A stretch of DNA of 64,000 nt from Bacteroidales bacterium (GCA_016288055.1 JAEEXZ010000004.1:1-64000), one strand, 5' to 3'; shown: positions 54,306-63,249, counted from the first letter of the stretch. Program-made: numbers and translations. Notes: generated from the sequence alone by a model not told the origin.

Positions 54306-54653
54306 ATGTACAGTGAAGATTTCGAGCGCGGCCACAACGTGGAGCGCAACGCAGAAGATGTTTATTCCAAACCCGTACGGGCCGGAAAACGTACGTATTT
54401 CTTCGACGTCAAGAGCACGAAGGGAAACAACGACTTTTACCTGACCATCACGGAAAGCAAGCGCCGCCAGGAACGCGACGGTTCTTTCACGTTCGACAAA
54501 CATAAAATCTTCCTGTACAAAGAAGATTTCGAGAAATTCCAGGAAGGGCTTCAGGATGCAGTGAAGTACATCATGCACGACCTCCTGCACGACGCCCCCA
54601 TCCGCAATTATTCTTCCCGCGAAGAAGACAGTGCCGAAGAAGGCACGTTCTGA
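54306..54653 (+). CDS. DUF3276 PUR-family nucleic-acid-binding protein
   Basis: A 115-residue cytosolic protein matching the PUR-alpha-like DUF3276 family of Bacteroidetes and spirochaetes: [29 protein letters not shown] and [24 protein letters not shown] show the beta-beta-beta-beta-alpha Whirly-like unit. Members bind single-stranded purine-rich DNA or RNA. The acidic C-terminus ([13 protein letters not shown]) is typical. It precedes the first purine nucleoside phosphorylase gene by 8 bp. Confidence 0.85.
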   Translation: MYSEDFERGHNVERNAEDVYSKPVRAGKRTYFFDVKSTKGNNDFYLTITESKRRQERDGSFTFDKHKIFLYKEDFEKFQEGLQDAVKYIMHDLLHDAPIRNYSSREEDSAEEGTF

Positions 54654-54661
54654 TCCACACC

Positions 54662-55495
54662 ATGGACCCAAGAATTGAAACCATCAACAGGCTTGCCAGC
54701 CTTGTCAAAAGCCGGATCGGTGACAAGAAACCCGTTCTGGGCATTGTCCTCGGCAGCGGCCTGGGCAGTCTTGCAAACAGCATCCAGGACCCTGTGGTCA
54801 TCCCCTACCGTGAGCTGCCGGAATTCCCGGTTTCCACGGCCGTAGGGCACAAAGGCAATTTCATTGTCGGAGAGCTGGGCGGCAAAACCGTCATCGCCAT
54901 GCAGGGCCGCATCCACTATTATGAAGGCTACGGCATGGACCAGGTGGTCCTTCCCATCCGCGTCATGATCGGCGTGGGTATCAAGACGCTCATCGTCTCC
55001 AACGCCGCAGGCGGCACCAACCTCGCCTACCATGTGGGAGACCTCATGATCATCCGGGACCACATCAACCTGCTTCCGAACCCCCTCATCGGCCCGAATT
55101 TCGACGACTTCGGTCCGCGTTTTCCCGATATGACGCGTCCCTACGACCCCGCCCTCATCCGGCTGGCGGTCCAGGTGGGCGACGAACTGGGCATCAAGAT
55201 GCACCGCGGCGTGTACGTGGGCGGCACCGGCCCCTCCTACGAGACTCCGGCCGAATACAAGTATTTCCGCACCATCGGCGGTGACGCCGTGGGCATGTCC
55301 ACCATTCCGGAGGTCATCGTCGCCCGTCATGCCGGCGTGCCCGTCTTCGGCATCTCCGTCATCACCAACGAGGCGCACGACGATTATGCCGATGATTTCG
55401 TCAACGACGGAGACGACGTGGTGAAAGCCGCGAACGCAGCCGCAGAACGCATGAGCCGGCTCATCACCCATATGATTGAAAAGATGTCATTATGA
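54662..55495 (+). CDS. Purine nucleoside phosphorylase, first paralogue
   Basis: Splits purine nucleosides to base and ribose-1-phosphate. The 277-residue trimeric-type PNP has phosphate-site residues in GSGLGSLA (31-38) and GHKGNF (62-67), [11 protein letters not shown] (80-90), SNAAGGTN, Glu198 in ETPAE and Asn236 in VITNEAHD. The Asn at this position recognises 6-oxopurines (inosine, guanosine) in human PNP. It ends in an ATGA overlap with a paralogue roughly two-thirds identical, a tandem duplication. Confidence 0.9.
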   Translation: MDPRIETINRLASLVKSRIGDKKPVLGIVLGSGLGSLANSIQDPVVIPYRELPEFPVSTAVGHKGNFIVGELGGKTVIAMQGRIHYYEGYGMDQVVLPIRVMIGVGIKTLIVSNAAGGTNLAYHVGDLMIIRDHINLLPNPLIGPNFDDFGPRFPDMTRPYDPALIRLAVQVGDELGIKMHRGVYVGGTGPSYETPAEYKYFRTIGGDAVGMSTIPEVIVARHAGVPVFGISVITNEAHDDYADDFVNDGDDVVKAANAAAERMSRLITHMIEKMSL

Positions 55496-56316
55496 GTTAT
55501 CTGGAGACCATACACCTTGCCGCAGACCTTGTCAAGTCGCGTCTGAACGGCAGGCAGCCGCTGGTGGGTATCATCCTGGGAAGCGGTCTGGGAAAACTGG
55601 CCGACCAAATCGAGGATCCCGTCGTCATTCCCTATAAGGAGATTCCCGGATTCCCGGTGAGCACGGCCATCGGCCACAAAGGCAACTTCATCGTGGGAAC
55701 CCTGGCCGGGAAGACGGTCATCGCCATGCAGGGCCGCATCCACTTCTACGAGGGATACGGCATGAACATGAGCGTACTCCCTACGCGCGTAATGGTCTGC
55801 CTGGGCATCAAGTACCTGTTCGTTTCCAACGCCGCAGGCGGCACCAACCTCGCCTACAAGGTGGGAGACCTCATGATCATCAAAGACCACATCAACCTGC
55901 TGCCTAACCCGCTCATCGGCCCCAACCTGGACGAGTTCGGTCCGCGCTTCCCCGACATGACGCGCCCCTACGACCCTGCCCTCATCCGCCAGGCCGTGAA
56001 GATTGCCGCCGAGGAAGGCATTTCCCTGCAGCGGGGCGTGTATGTCGCCGTCACGGGTCCCTGCTATGAGACCCCGGCCGAATACCGCTACTTCCGCGGC
56101 ATCGGCGCCGACGCAGTGGGCATGAGCACCACGCCGGAAGTCATCGTGGCCCGCCACAGCAGCATCCCCTGCTTCGGCATCTCCGTCATCACCGACGTCG
56201 CACACGCCACCGACGACGATGACTACGTAACCGACGGCGAAGCCATCGTGAAAGCCGCTGACTCCGCCGCCGATAAAATGACCGTTCTTTTTAAACGGAT
56301 GATCGCCGAACTCTAG
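55492..56316 (+). CDS. Purine nucleoside phosphorylase, second paralogue (Asp variant)
   Basis: A 274-residue tandem paralogue of the preceding PNP with all main motifs kept ([38 protein letters not shown]). The base-recognition Asn is Asp235 (VITDVAHA), the residue found at this place in methylthioadenosine phosphorylases, and the preceding GPS is GPC. This predicts a shift toward 6-aminopurine nucleosides such as adenosine or methylthioadenosine. Stop overlaps the convergent secreted-protein gene by 4 bp. Confidence 0.85.
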   Translation: MSYLETIHLAADLVKSRLNGRQPLVGIILGSGLGKLADQIEDPVVIPYKEIPGFPVSTAIGHKGNFIVGTLAGKTVIAMQGRIHFYEGYGMNMSVLPTRVMVCLGIKYLFVSNAAGGTNLAYKVGDLMIIKDHINLLPNPLIGPNLDEFGPRFPDMTRPYDPALIRQAVKIAAEEGISLQRGVYVAVTGPCYETPAEYRYFRGIGADAVGMSTTPEVIVARHSSIPCFGISVITDVAHATDDDDYVTDGEAIVKAADSAADKMTVLFKRMIAEL

Positions 56317-56897
56317 TCGAGAAGATTTCCCTTTTCGTCGTAAAAACGGTAGGATCCGGCCCATTTGACACGGAAAACGCCGTCTCCCATATAGACGATT
56401 TCATCGCCCGAAAGGCCGAAGACATCGTCGCCTTTCTTGTCGGCTACCCGGTAGCTGTTACCCAGTGTCTTGTAAATGAAAAAGCCATTAGGAAGCTGCT
56501 GGATAGGCGATTGGGAAGAGAGGCCGAAGATGCGCTCTCCCCAGGGATCGTAGATGTGCCAGAAGCTCATTTCGCGGACACTGTAATAGCCGCTGGGCAG
56601 GAGCCACACCTCGTCGCCGCTCAGGAGTTTGTCTCCGCTGGGCTTGCAGATGCGCACGGAACCGGCCCATAGACGGACGTGGCATCCGTTCGGAAGCTTC
56701 TGCCATTCCTTCTGGCAGCGGATGCCGCGGGATTTCTTGTTGGACTTGTGAGGTTTGCGATGTCTGAAGTCTTTCTGGTCAAAAACCTGATGCGTCTGGT
56801 GGTGATGACGATTCTGCTGATGATGGGCCTGCCGGGGCTGGCCGTATGCAGTGACGGCTACCAGTATCGTAGCCAGGATAAGAAGAAACTTTTTCAT
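56313..56897 (-). CDS. Secreted His-rich protein with repeated LPNG modules
   Basis: A 194-residue exported protein (signal peptide residues 1-19, VTAYGQ). A His/Gln/Lys-rich segment (residues 20-60, HHQQNRHHHQTHQ) is followed by repeating beta modules with LPNG, WAGSVRI, LPSGYYSV, LPNGFFIYK and WAGSYRFYDEKG, as in MORN- or WG-repeat-like sheets. The His cluster might bind metal. No family recognised and function unknown. It converges with the PNP operon. Confidence 0.6.
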   Translation of the reverse strand: MKKFLLILATILVAVTAYGQPRQAHHQQNRHHHQTHQVFDQKDFRHRKPHKSNKKSRGIRCQKEWQKLPNGCHVRLWAGSVRICKPSGDKLLSGDEVWLLPSGYYSVREMSFWHIYDPWGERIFGLSSQSPIQQLPNGFFIYKTLGNSYRVADKKGDDVFGLSGDEIVYMGDGVFRVKWAGSYRFYDEKGNLLD

Positions 56898-56979
56898 ATC
56901 AGAATAGTTTTACCCCCTACAATTCAACTTTCGCGCCAAATCTTTAGAGGGTTATGTTAAATCATTGAAAGTTTTTTTG

Positions 56980-56987
56980 TACATTTG
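56980..56987 (+). promoter_or_regulatory. -7 box TACATTTG of the coiled-coil-zapA operon
   Basis: A TAnnTTTG match 24 nt before the ATG at 57012. It overlaps the alternative ATG at 56985, which rules that start out. Confidence 0.55.
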
Positions 56988-57011
56988 CAGATAGGGAAAA
57001 ACAAACCGGCC

Positions 57012-57281
57012 ATGCTGGAAGATATCAGAGAAAATATCAAACAGCTGATTGCGCGTTATGAGGCTGAGAAAGCGGAGAACGAGCGTCTTCGCGAGGAGCT
57101 ACGTACGTGTGAGGAAACCGGAACTTCCCTTAGAAAACAGATAACCGAACTGGAGTCCGAACTGGAGACCCGAAAACTCACCGAGGCCTTTTCTGCCGCC
57201 GCCCCGGCGGATGCCAAGGCCAAGGTCGATAAACTGATTAAGGAGATCGATAAGTGCATCTCCTATTTGGAGGAAGCGTAA
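57012..57281 (+). CDS. Small coiled-coil protein upstream of ZapA
   Basis: An 89-residue cytosolic protein, almost entirely heptad coiled coil (residues 1-60, IKQLIARYEAEKAENERLREEL), with a short helical tail (AKAKVDKLIKEIDKCISYLEEA). It sits where many Bacteroidetes keep a ZapB-like or cell-division coiled-coil gene and overlaps the zapA start by 1 bp (TAATG). A role with ZapA at the FtsZ ring is inferred from position only. Start at 57012 because 56985 lies inside the -7 box. Confidence 0.7.
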   Translation: MLEDIRENIKQLIARYEAEKAENERLREELRTCEETGTSLRKQITELESELETRKLTEAFSAAAPADAKAKVDKLIKEIDKCISYLEEA

Positions 57282-57565
57282 TGGACCAGAAAATCAGCAT
57301 CAAAATCGCAGGGCGCACCTTCAACCTCACGGCGTCATCGCCGGAAGTGGAAGAAGTGTACCGTCAGGCCGCCGATGCCATCAACAACCGTTTCGCATCC
57401 TTTACCAAAAGCCATCCCGGCCGTACGGTCAACGACCTGCTCTCGCTCGTCGCCCTGAACGAGACCGTCGTGCGCCTGAACATGCAGCGGGAACTGGAGC
57501 AGCGCACCAAGGCAGAACAGCAGCTGCAGTCAGATTTGGATCGCTATTTGAAGGACCTCAGATAA
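57281..57565 (+). CDS. zapA: Cell division protein ZapA
   Basis: A 94-residue protein that bundles FtsZ filaments. It opens MDQKISIKIAGRTFNLTASSPEVEEVYRQAADAINNRF, the ZapA N-terminal beta-beta-alpha unit, then a C-terminal coiled coil (LNMQRELEQRTKAEQQLQSDLDRYL). Start MDQK is chosen over MHLL nine codons upstream because it overlaps the preceding stop as TAATG. The 6S RNA candidate begins 5 bp after the stop, the same zapA-6S arrangement as in many bacteria. Confidence 0.85.
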   Translation: MDQKISIKIAGRTFNLTASSPEVEEVYRQAADAINNRFASFTKSHPGRTVNDLLSLVALNETVVRLNMQRELEQRTKAEQQLQSDLDRYLKDLR

Positions 57566-57570
57566 AGATT

Positions 57571-57756
57571 AGCCGTCAACCATCGAAAGCTGAAATCAAC
57601 ACGTTTCAACGCGCCGGGTTGACTCAGGCCGCAGATGGCGGGCCCAGGTTACCTCACGGGATTCTGCCCTCGGGCAGGACGGGGGATACCAGCAAGCGGC
57701 CGGGACCCAAATCTTATACCCATAAGATTTTCTGACTAGATGCTGACGGCTTTTTT
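57571..57756 (+). ncRNA. ssrS: 6S RNA candidate (Bacteroidales type)
   Basis: The 186-nt intergenic transcript candidate between zapA and rny is closed by a terminal stem: agccgtca (57571-57578) pairs perfectly with tgacggct (57744-57751), continued by catc/gatg after a small bulge. A T-run (57751-57756) follows at once. The length is that of 6S RNA, and the zapA-6S linkage is widely conserved; Bacteroidales 6S RNAs were first described as the Bacteroidales-1 motif. 6S RNA mimics an open promoter and holds the primary-sigma holoenzyme. Identity is inferred from position, size and fold. Confidence 0.75.
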
Positions 57757-57760
57757 ACCA

Positions 57761-57802
57761 AAACATGTCTGTTTTCGAAACTGAAAGCAGACATGTTTTT
57801 TG
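57761..57802 (+). terminator. Strong intrinsic terminator before rny
   Basis: aaacatgtctg (57761-57771) and cagacatgttt (57788-57798) form a perfect 11-bp stem followed by further T. It separates the zapA-6S unit from rny. Confidence 0.85.
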
Positions 57803-57827
57803 TTGACACAAAACCTAACAATATTAT

Positions 57828-59369
57828 ATGGACATCGTAAGTATTATAATTGGATTCGTAGCCGGTGCCGTCATCGCACTGGCCGTGTACATACTCATCC
57901 GCCAGAGCCTGCTCAAGGGGAAGCGCGACGAGATTCTTGAGAAAGCCGAGATTGAAGGCGAAAAAATCAAGAACGAGCGCATTCTCCAGGCCAAGGAGAA
58001 ATACCTTTCCCTCAAGGCCGAGCACGAAAAGACGGTCAATGAAAAGAACGCACAAATTCACGACGCGGAGAACCGCGTACGCCAGAAGGAGAATACCCTG
58101 AACCAGAAACTCTCCGAGGCAGACCGCAAAGCCAAAGAGCTGGAAGCCCAGATGGGCGCCGCCAAGGCCCGCGAGGAAGCCATGCAGGAGAAGGAACAGG
58201 AATACGAACAGTTGCGCACCCAGGTTATCCGTCAGATTGAGACCATCGCCGGCCTCAGCGCTCAGGAAGCCAAGAACCAGCTCATGGAGCAGATGAAGGC
58301 CGAGGCCCGCACCGAGGCCCAGGCCTATATCAACGACACCATGGACGAGGCCCGGCTCAACGCCGCGAAGGAAGCCAAGCGTATCGTGATCAACACCATC
58401 CAGCGCACCGCCACGGAAACCGCCATCGAGAATGCCGTTACCACCTTCCCCATCGAGAATGACGAAATCAAGGGCCGCATCATCGGCCGTGAAGGTCGTA
58501 ACATCCGCGCCCTGGAGGCTGCCACGGGCGTTGAAATCGTTGTGGACGACACACCGGACGCCATCCTCCTCAGCGCCTTTGACCCGGTCCGCCGTGAAGT
58601 TGCCCGTCTGGCCCTGCACCAGCTGGTAGTGGACGGACGTATCCACCCCGCACGTATTGAGGAAGTGGTTACCAAAGTTCAGAAGCAGCTGGAAGAAGAG
58701 ATTCTGGAAACCGGCAAGCGCACCTGCATCGACCTGGGCATCCACGGTCTTTCCATGGAACTCGTACGCCTTATCGGCCGTATGAAATATCGTTCCTCCT
58801 ATGGCCAGAACCTGCTGCAGCACTCCCGCGAAGTGGCCAACATCTGCGCCATCCTGGCTTCTGAACTGGGGCTCAATCCCAAGATCGCCAAACGCGCCGG
58901 CCTCCTGCACGATATCGGCAAGGTCTCAGAGGAAGATCCGGATCTGCCGCACGCCCTGCTGGGTATGAAACTGGCCGAGCAGTACAAGGAAAAGCCCGAA
59001 ATCTGCAACGCTATCGGCGCCCACCACGAGGAAACCGAAATGACTTCCCTCTACGCTCCCCTGGTGCTGGTGGGTGACGCCATCTCCGGTGCCCGTCCCG
59101 GTGCCCGCCGTGAAGTGATTGAAAGCTACATCAAACGTCTCCGCGGCATGGAAAACCTGGCCGGCGCCTATCCGGGCGTCACCAAGGCCTATGCCATCCA
59201 GGCCGGCCGCGAACTGCGTGTCATCGTGGGTGCTGAACAGGTCAGCGACCAGGAGGCCGAGGTCCTCTCCGGAGACATCGCCAAGAAGATTCAGGACGAG
59301 ATGACCTACCCGGGTCAGGTGAAGATTACTGTTATCCGCGAGACCCGTTCTGTGGCCTACGCCAAGTAA
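57828..59369 (+). CDS. rny: Ribonuclease Y
   Basis: A membrane-anchored endoribonuclease that starts mRNA decay. The 513-residue protein has an N-terminal helix (residues 2-25, [21 protein letters not shown]), a long coiled coil (about 30-160), a KH domain ([26 protein letters not shown]) and an HD domain with [18 protein letters not shown] and GLLHDIGKV carrying the HD pair. The order and length are standard. It is alone between a strong upstream and a downstream terminator. Confidence 0.95.
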   Translation: MDIVSIIIGFVAGAVIALAVYILIRQSLLKGKRDEILEKAEIEGEKIKNERILQAKEKYLSLKAEHEKTVNEKNAQIHDAENRVRQKENTLNQKLSEADRKAKELEAQMGAAKAREEAMQEKEQEYEQLRTQVIRQIETIAGLSAQEAKNQLMEQMKAEARTEAQAYINDTMDEARLNAAKEAKRIVINTIQRTATETAIENAVTTFPIENDEIKGRIIGREGRNIRALEAATGVEIVVDDTPDAILLSAFDPVRREVARLALHQLVVDGRIHPARIEEVVTKVQKQLEEEILETGKRTCIDLGIHGLSMELVRLIGRMKYRSSYGQNLLQHSREVANICAILASELGLNPKIAKRAGLLHDIGKVSEEDPDLPHALLGMKLAEQYKEKPEICNAIGAHHEETEMTSLYAPLVLVGDAISGARPGARREVIESYIKRLRGMENLAGAYPGVTKAYAIQAGRELRVIVGAEQVSDQEAEVLSGDIAKKIQDEMTYPGQVKITVIRETRSVAYAK

Positions 59370-59397
59370 GCATACTATCTTCGCATCACCATAACTG

Positions 59398-59425
59398 GAG
59401 CGGCCATGTGGTCGCTCTTTTTTTT
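59398..59425 (+). terminator. Intrinsic terminator of rny
   Basis: gagcggcc (59398-59405) pairs with ggtcgctc (59410-59417, one G-T wobble) over loop atgt and runs into eight T. Confidence 0.85.
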
Positions 59426-59700
59426 GACTGGGAAGGGACGGACGCGAAGGACGTTGGGGCGCCGGTGGGGACGGTCAGTGAGGCGCGAGACGCATCCTGC
59501 GCGTGTTGGTCACGTTTGCCGTGCCGGCAAATCGTGCCCTCGGCAGGAAACTTACGCCGAAGCCGTATCCCAGGGGGAACGTCATCCCACGCGCGGAGGG
59601 ATGGTGGGTGCACACATTGATTCGGGGATGGCCGTGCCCCCGGCTGACGCCGGAAGAAGGTTGGACCGTGCGCGAAGGTCGTTGGGGTGTGAAGACGCTG
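59426..59700. other. Gene-free stretch, possible decayed repeat
   Basis: No convincing gene is seen: frames open here lack a start context, family motif or consistent codon use. A 20-bp word (gcgaaggacgttggggcg at about 59448) recurs as gcgaaggtcgttggggtg at about 59670, so old repeat sequence is likely. Confidence 0.4.
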
Positions 59701-59701
59701 A

Positions 59702-59877
59702 GGGGAAGGTGGCAGGAACAAATGGGGAAGGTGTCATTTTAGGGCCGGGACCTTCACCACGGAAATGACACTGGAGAGCGGTGAGGGGCCAGATCAGTGG
59801 GGAAGGTCCCCCCAACGAAATGAGACCTTCCCCAAAAACGCAAGGGACCTTCACCAAACATACCGGGGACCTTCACC
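59702..59877. repeat. Cluster of GACCTTCMCC words in both orientations
   Basis: GACCTTCACC or GACCTTCCCC, or its complement, occurs about seven times: 59749, 59799 (inverted), 59824, 59846 and 59868 intact, with GGGGAAGGTG forms at about 59704 and 59724. Spacing is 20-50 bp and the surrounding bases are unrelated. No reading frame explains it. Confidence 0.65.
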
Positions 59878-59916
59878 AGAGGTAACGAAGATGGGCCGGT
59901 AGCAGGCAGTGATGTT

Positions 59917-60073
59917 GCAGGTGGGAGGATGGAACGCTGCAGGTGGGCAAAAACCTTTGCCACCTGCGGCGCCCGAATGCGCCAGTGGCCATTTTGCGTT
60001 GCAGGTGGTGCACAAAAATGCCCACCTGCGACACTTTGTTGTTCCACCTGCGGCAGATTGTTGCGCCACCTGC
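59917..60073. repeat. Cluster of seven CCACCTGC words forming hairpins
   Basis: GCAGGTGG occurs at 59917, 59939 and 60001 and its complement CCACCTGC at 59960, 60022, 60044 and 60066. Two inverted pairs make good hairpins: 59939-59967 (stem of 12 with one bulged G) and 60001-60029. The last two copies are followed by GGC. There is no gene. Confidence 0.7.
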
Positions 60074-60080
60074 GGCACTG

Positions 60081-60165
60081 GAGGGAACCGGTGCTAGTCG
60101 CCGAGGAGGAGGCGGGTGCTAGGCGACGAGGAGGGAACCGGGGCTAGTCGCCGAAGAGGAGGCGG
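60081..60165. repeat. Tandem duplication of the 5'-nucleotidase gene end
   Basis: The segment around the stop codon (gagggaaccggggctagtcg at 60131) is repeated at 60081-60115 with two mismatches, and a shorter third version (ggtgctaggcgacgagga) lies between. Each copy has cta, the stop codon on the gene's strand. Confidence 0.65.
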
Positions 60166-61892
60166 AGGTCCCGGGCGAGGGCCGGGGCGGCCAGTTTTTC
60201 GGGGATGAACTTCCAGGAGCCGATGACCGCGGGGTTGCCGATGAGGGCGGGGTCGATGGTGCCGTGCTCCTTGAGGTAGTCGAACAGGATGTTGCGGATC
60301 TCGGGATAACGGGCGACGATGCGCTCGTCAATGAGGTCGGTGTCGATGCCGATCTCACCCAGAAGATTGCCGCCGCCACTTGCACGGTAGGAGGTCATGG
60401 CCACATTGTAAGTGCGGGAGGGGTCGAAGGCGGTGCCGTCGGCCATGGAATGGACGGCGATGCGGCGGCCGCGGGGCTTGGTGACATCGACGGTGTAGTT
60501 GATGCCGGCGGCGGAGTCGAAGTTATAGGGCCTGTCCACAAATGACCATCCTTTCTGCTGGTTGCGGGGGTTGTCCTTGGGCTCGATTTTGAGCACATGG
60601 TCTGCCGGCTTGGAGACGGTGCGGATCCAGCGGTCGTAGGAGGCTTCCAGGTAGCGGACCACCTCGTCACCGGTCATGGTGATTACGTACAGCTGGTTCT
60701 CGAAGGGATAGATGGTGAAAAGATCGTTGAACACAAGCGTACCGGCCTTCACCGTTCCGTTATAGGTAAGCGGGGCGGCGATGGAAATCTGCGCAGGAGC
60801 CATGCCGATGCACAGGGTGTGCACCAGGTTTACATAGTCGCTCATGCCCGTGTAGGCGTCACGGGTACGAAGATCGGCCTTAAGGGTGCCCACCTTCTGA
60901 AGGGTAAAGGCGCGGACGGCCTCGAAGTCTTTGCGGAAGTGCTCGCGCATGACGGGATCGGCCTTGGAGGCATCGACGGGGATGAGGTCAGTCTCGAAGG
61001 ACTTCTTCACCACCTTGCCGCCGGAGACTGTCAAGTGCATCTTGCCGTGGCCCACGAAACGGCTGTGGCTTCCGGAATTGAGAAGCGCCGTGGTATCGCG
61101 GTTTTCCACATAGGGCCGATGGTCGTGGCCGCAGATGAGCCAGTCCACCCCCTTCACCAGATTGAAGGCATCGAGGGCTTCGGCCTCCAGGATGGAGCCG
61201 TCTCCCTGGCCGCAGGCCGAATGCATGGCGGCGACCACTACATCCGGCTGCTCGCGCTGCCGCACATAGTCCACATCCTGCTGGATGCGGGAGGCGATAG
61301 ACTCGAAATGCATGCCGCTCCACAATTCCTCCGAAAGCCAGGCCTTGATGTTGGCGTTATTGTAGCCCAGCACGGCAATGCGGAGACCGGCTTTCACGAC
61401 CATCCTGTAAGCCGGGAAGTAGGACTTTCCATTGTCGTTGCGGATGGCGTTGGCAGCCAGGAAAGGGGCGCCGGCGCGAATGAGGTCCTTCTGTACGCGG
61501 TCGTACACGGGATGGCCGGTTTCCACATCGTGGTTTCCCATGGCGATGGCGTCATAGTTCATGTATTCGATGAGGCGGGGAAACAGGTGCGGCGTGAGCG
61601 TATCCACGTAATTGTAATAGTAGGCGGCATTGTCTCCCTGCAGGCAGTCTCCGGCGTCCACCAGAAGGACGTTGCCGCGGCCGTCGGCCGTGCGGACACT
61701 GTCGATGTAGTAGTTCATGGCAAAAAGGGACTGCTTGATGTCCCCTCCCGTATAGGTAGAGTCGAACCAGGTGCTGTGCACGTCGTTGGTCGATAACACA
61801 GTGAGCGTGTACTCACCGTCTTTGAGCCGATGGCCGCAGCTCCCCAGGAGCAGCAGGCATACGACCGGGATGGCAAGGATGCGGGCTTTCAT
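60144..61892 (-). CDS. 5'-nucleotidase/metallophosphatase lipoprotein
   Basis: A 582-residue lipoprotein (lipobox LLGSC) of the UshA type. The N-terminal calcineurin-like domain has STNDVHSTWF, DAGDCLQGD, GNHDVETG and the late metal motif CGHDHRPY; the C-terminal 5_nucleotid_C domain (about 330-560) contains NDLFTIYPFENQLYVITMTGDE and YRASGGGN. It would dephosphorylate nucleotides or UDP-sugars outside the inner membrane, supplying nucleosides that PNPs can use. Its 3' end has been tandemly duplicated. It starts 12 bp after ffh. Confidence 0.9.
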   Translation of the reverse strand: MKARILAIPVVCLLLLGSCGHRLKDGEYTLTVLSTNDVHSTWFDSTYTGGDIKQSLFAMNYYIDSVRTADGRGNVLLVDAGDCLQGDNAAYYYNYVDTLTPHLFPRLIEYMNYDAIAMGNHDVETGHPVYDRVQKDLIRAGAPFLAANAIRNDNGKSYFPAYRMVVKAGLRIAVLGYNNANIKAWLSEELWSGMHFESIASRIQQDVDYVRQREQPDVVVAAMHSACGQGDGSILEAEALDAFNLVKGVDWLICGHDHRPYVENRDTTALLNSGSHSRFVGHGKMHLTVSGGKVVKKSFETDLIPVDASKADPVMREHFRKDFEAVRAFTLQKVGTLKADLRTRDAYTGMSDYVNLVHTLCIGMAPAQISIAAPLTYNGTVKAGTLVFNDLFTIYPFENQLYVITMTGDEVVRYLEASYDRWIRTVSKPADHVLKIEPKDNPRNQQKGWSFVDRPYNFDSAAGINYTVDVTKPRGRRIAVHSMADGTAFDPSRTYNVAMTSYRASGGGNLLGEIGIDTDLIDERIVARYPEIRNILFDYLKEHGTIDPALIGNPAVIGSWKFIPEKLAAPALARDLRLLFGD

Positions 61893-61904
61893 AGTTGAAG
61901 TGTT

Positions 61905-63230
61905 CTATCTGGGTCTGAAGTTTTTCATCTGCTGCATGAGGGTGCCGGTAACGGCGCCCTTCATCATCTTGCGGGTGCCTTCGAACTGCTTGAGCAGGCG
62001 GTTCACTTCCGGGAGGGAGGTGCCGGAACCGTCGGCGATGCGCTTGCGGCGGGAGCCGTTGATAACCTCCGGATGCTCGCGTTCGTAAGGAGTCATGGAA
62101 AGGATGATGGCCTCGGTGGACTTGAAGGCATTGTCGGGGATATCGACATCCTTGATAGCCTTGCCCACACCGGGAATCATGGCAGCCAGGTCCTTGATGT
62201 TGCCCATCTTCTTGACCTGCTGGATCTGGTTATAGAAGTCCCAGAGCGAGAACTGGTCCTTGGCCAGTTTCTTCTTGAGTTCGCGGGCCTCTTTCTCGTC
62301 GAACTGCTCCTGTGCCTTTTCTACCAGGGAGACTACGTCGCCCATGCCCAGGATGCGGTCTGCGATGCGTTCCGGATGGAAGACATCCAGTGCTTCCAGC
62401 TTTTCTCCGGAAGAGACGAACTTGATGGGTTTTCCCACAACGGCCTTGATGGAGAGGGCAGCACCGCCACGGGTATCGCCGTCCATCTTGGTGAGCACTA
62501 CGCCGTCGAAGTCCAGGCGGTCATTGAAGGCGCGGGCGGTTTCCACGGCGTCCTGACCAGTCATGGCGTCCACCACGAAGAGGGTCTCCGTAGGCTGGAC
62601 GGCCTTGTGCAGGGCCGATATTTCATCCATCAGCTCCTGGTCCACGGCCAGACGGCCGGCGGTATCCACGATGACGACGCTGTATCCATCGGCCTTTCCC
62701 TTGGCGATGGCGGCCTTTGCGATCTTCACGGGATCCTTCTCCCCTTCCTCGGTATAAACGGCTACCTCGATGCTTTCTCCCAGCACCTTGAGCTGTTCAA
62801 TAGCGGCGGGACGGAACGTGTCGCAGGCGGCCAGGAGCACCTTCATGCCCTTCTTGGACTTCAGGTACAGGGCCAGTTTGCCGGAGAAAGTGGTTTTACC
62901 GGAACCGTTGAGACCGGCTACCAGCACCACGCCGGGATTGCCCTTGACATTGATTTCCTGGGCGGTGGAACCCATGAATTCCGCCAGCTCGTCGTGCATG
63001 ATCTTGACCATCATCTGCTGAGGCTTCACGGCGGTGAGCACGTTGGCGCCGATGGCTTTGTCCTTTACACGCGTGGTGAAATCCTTGGCGACTTTATAGC
63101 TGACGTCTGCATCCAGGAGAGCTTTTCGGATGTCTTTGACGGTTTCTGCGATATTGATTTCGGTGATCTTTCCCTCACCTTTCAGTATTTTGAAAGACCG
63201 TTCCAGTCTTTCGCTCAGATTCTCGAACAT
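61905..63230 (-). CDS. ffh: Signal recognition particle protein Ffh
   Basis: The GTPase that binds SRP RNA and signal sequences for co-translational targeting. The 441-residue protein has the N domain (MFENLSERLERSFKILKGEG), G domain with P-loop GLNGSGKTTF, DTAGRL and TKMDGDTRGGAAL, and an M domain with GSRRKRIADGSG for RNA binding; the C-terminus is less Met-rich than usual. Start MFENL at 63230 is chosen because the longer frame runs through the -7 box at 63250-63257. Confidence 0.95.
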   Translation of the reverse strand: MFENLSERLERSFKILKGEGKITEINIAETVKDIRKALLDADVSYKVAKDFTTRVKDKAIGANVLTAVKPQQMMVKIMHDELAEFMGSTAQEINVKGNPGVVLVAGLNGSGKTTFSGKLALYLKSKKGMKVLLAACDTFRPAAIEQLKVLGESIEVAVYTEEGEKDPVKIAKAAIAKGKADGYSVVIVDTAGRLAVDQELMDEISALHKAVQPTETLFVVDAMTGQDAVETARAFNDRLDFDGVVLTKMDGDTRGGAALSIKAVVGKPIKFVSSGEKLEALDVFHPERIADRILGMGDVVSLVEKAQEQFDEKEARELKKKLAKDQFSLWDFYNQIQQVKKMGNIKDLAAMIPGVGKAIKDVDIPDNAFKSTEAIILSMTPYEREHPEVINGSRRKRIADGSGTSLPEVNRLLKQFEGTRKMMKGAVTGTLMQQMKNFRPR

Positions 63231-63249
63231 AGTACTACTATTAGGTGCG

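Noticed and set aside
59406-59768. Several overlapping open frames after rny
   Set aside because: They start inside the rny terminator or cross repeat words; no frame has protein-like composition or a promoter.
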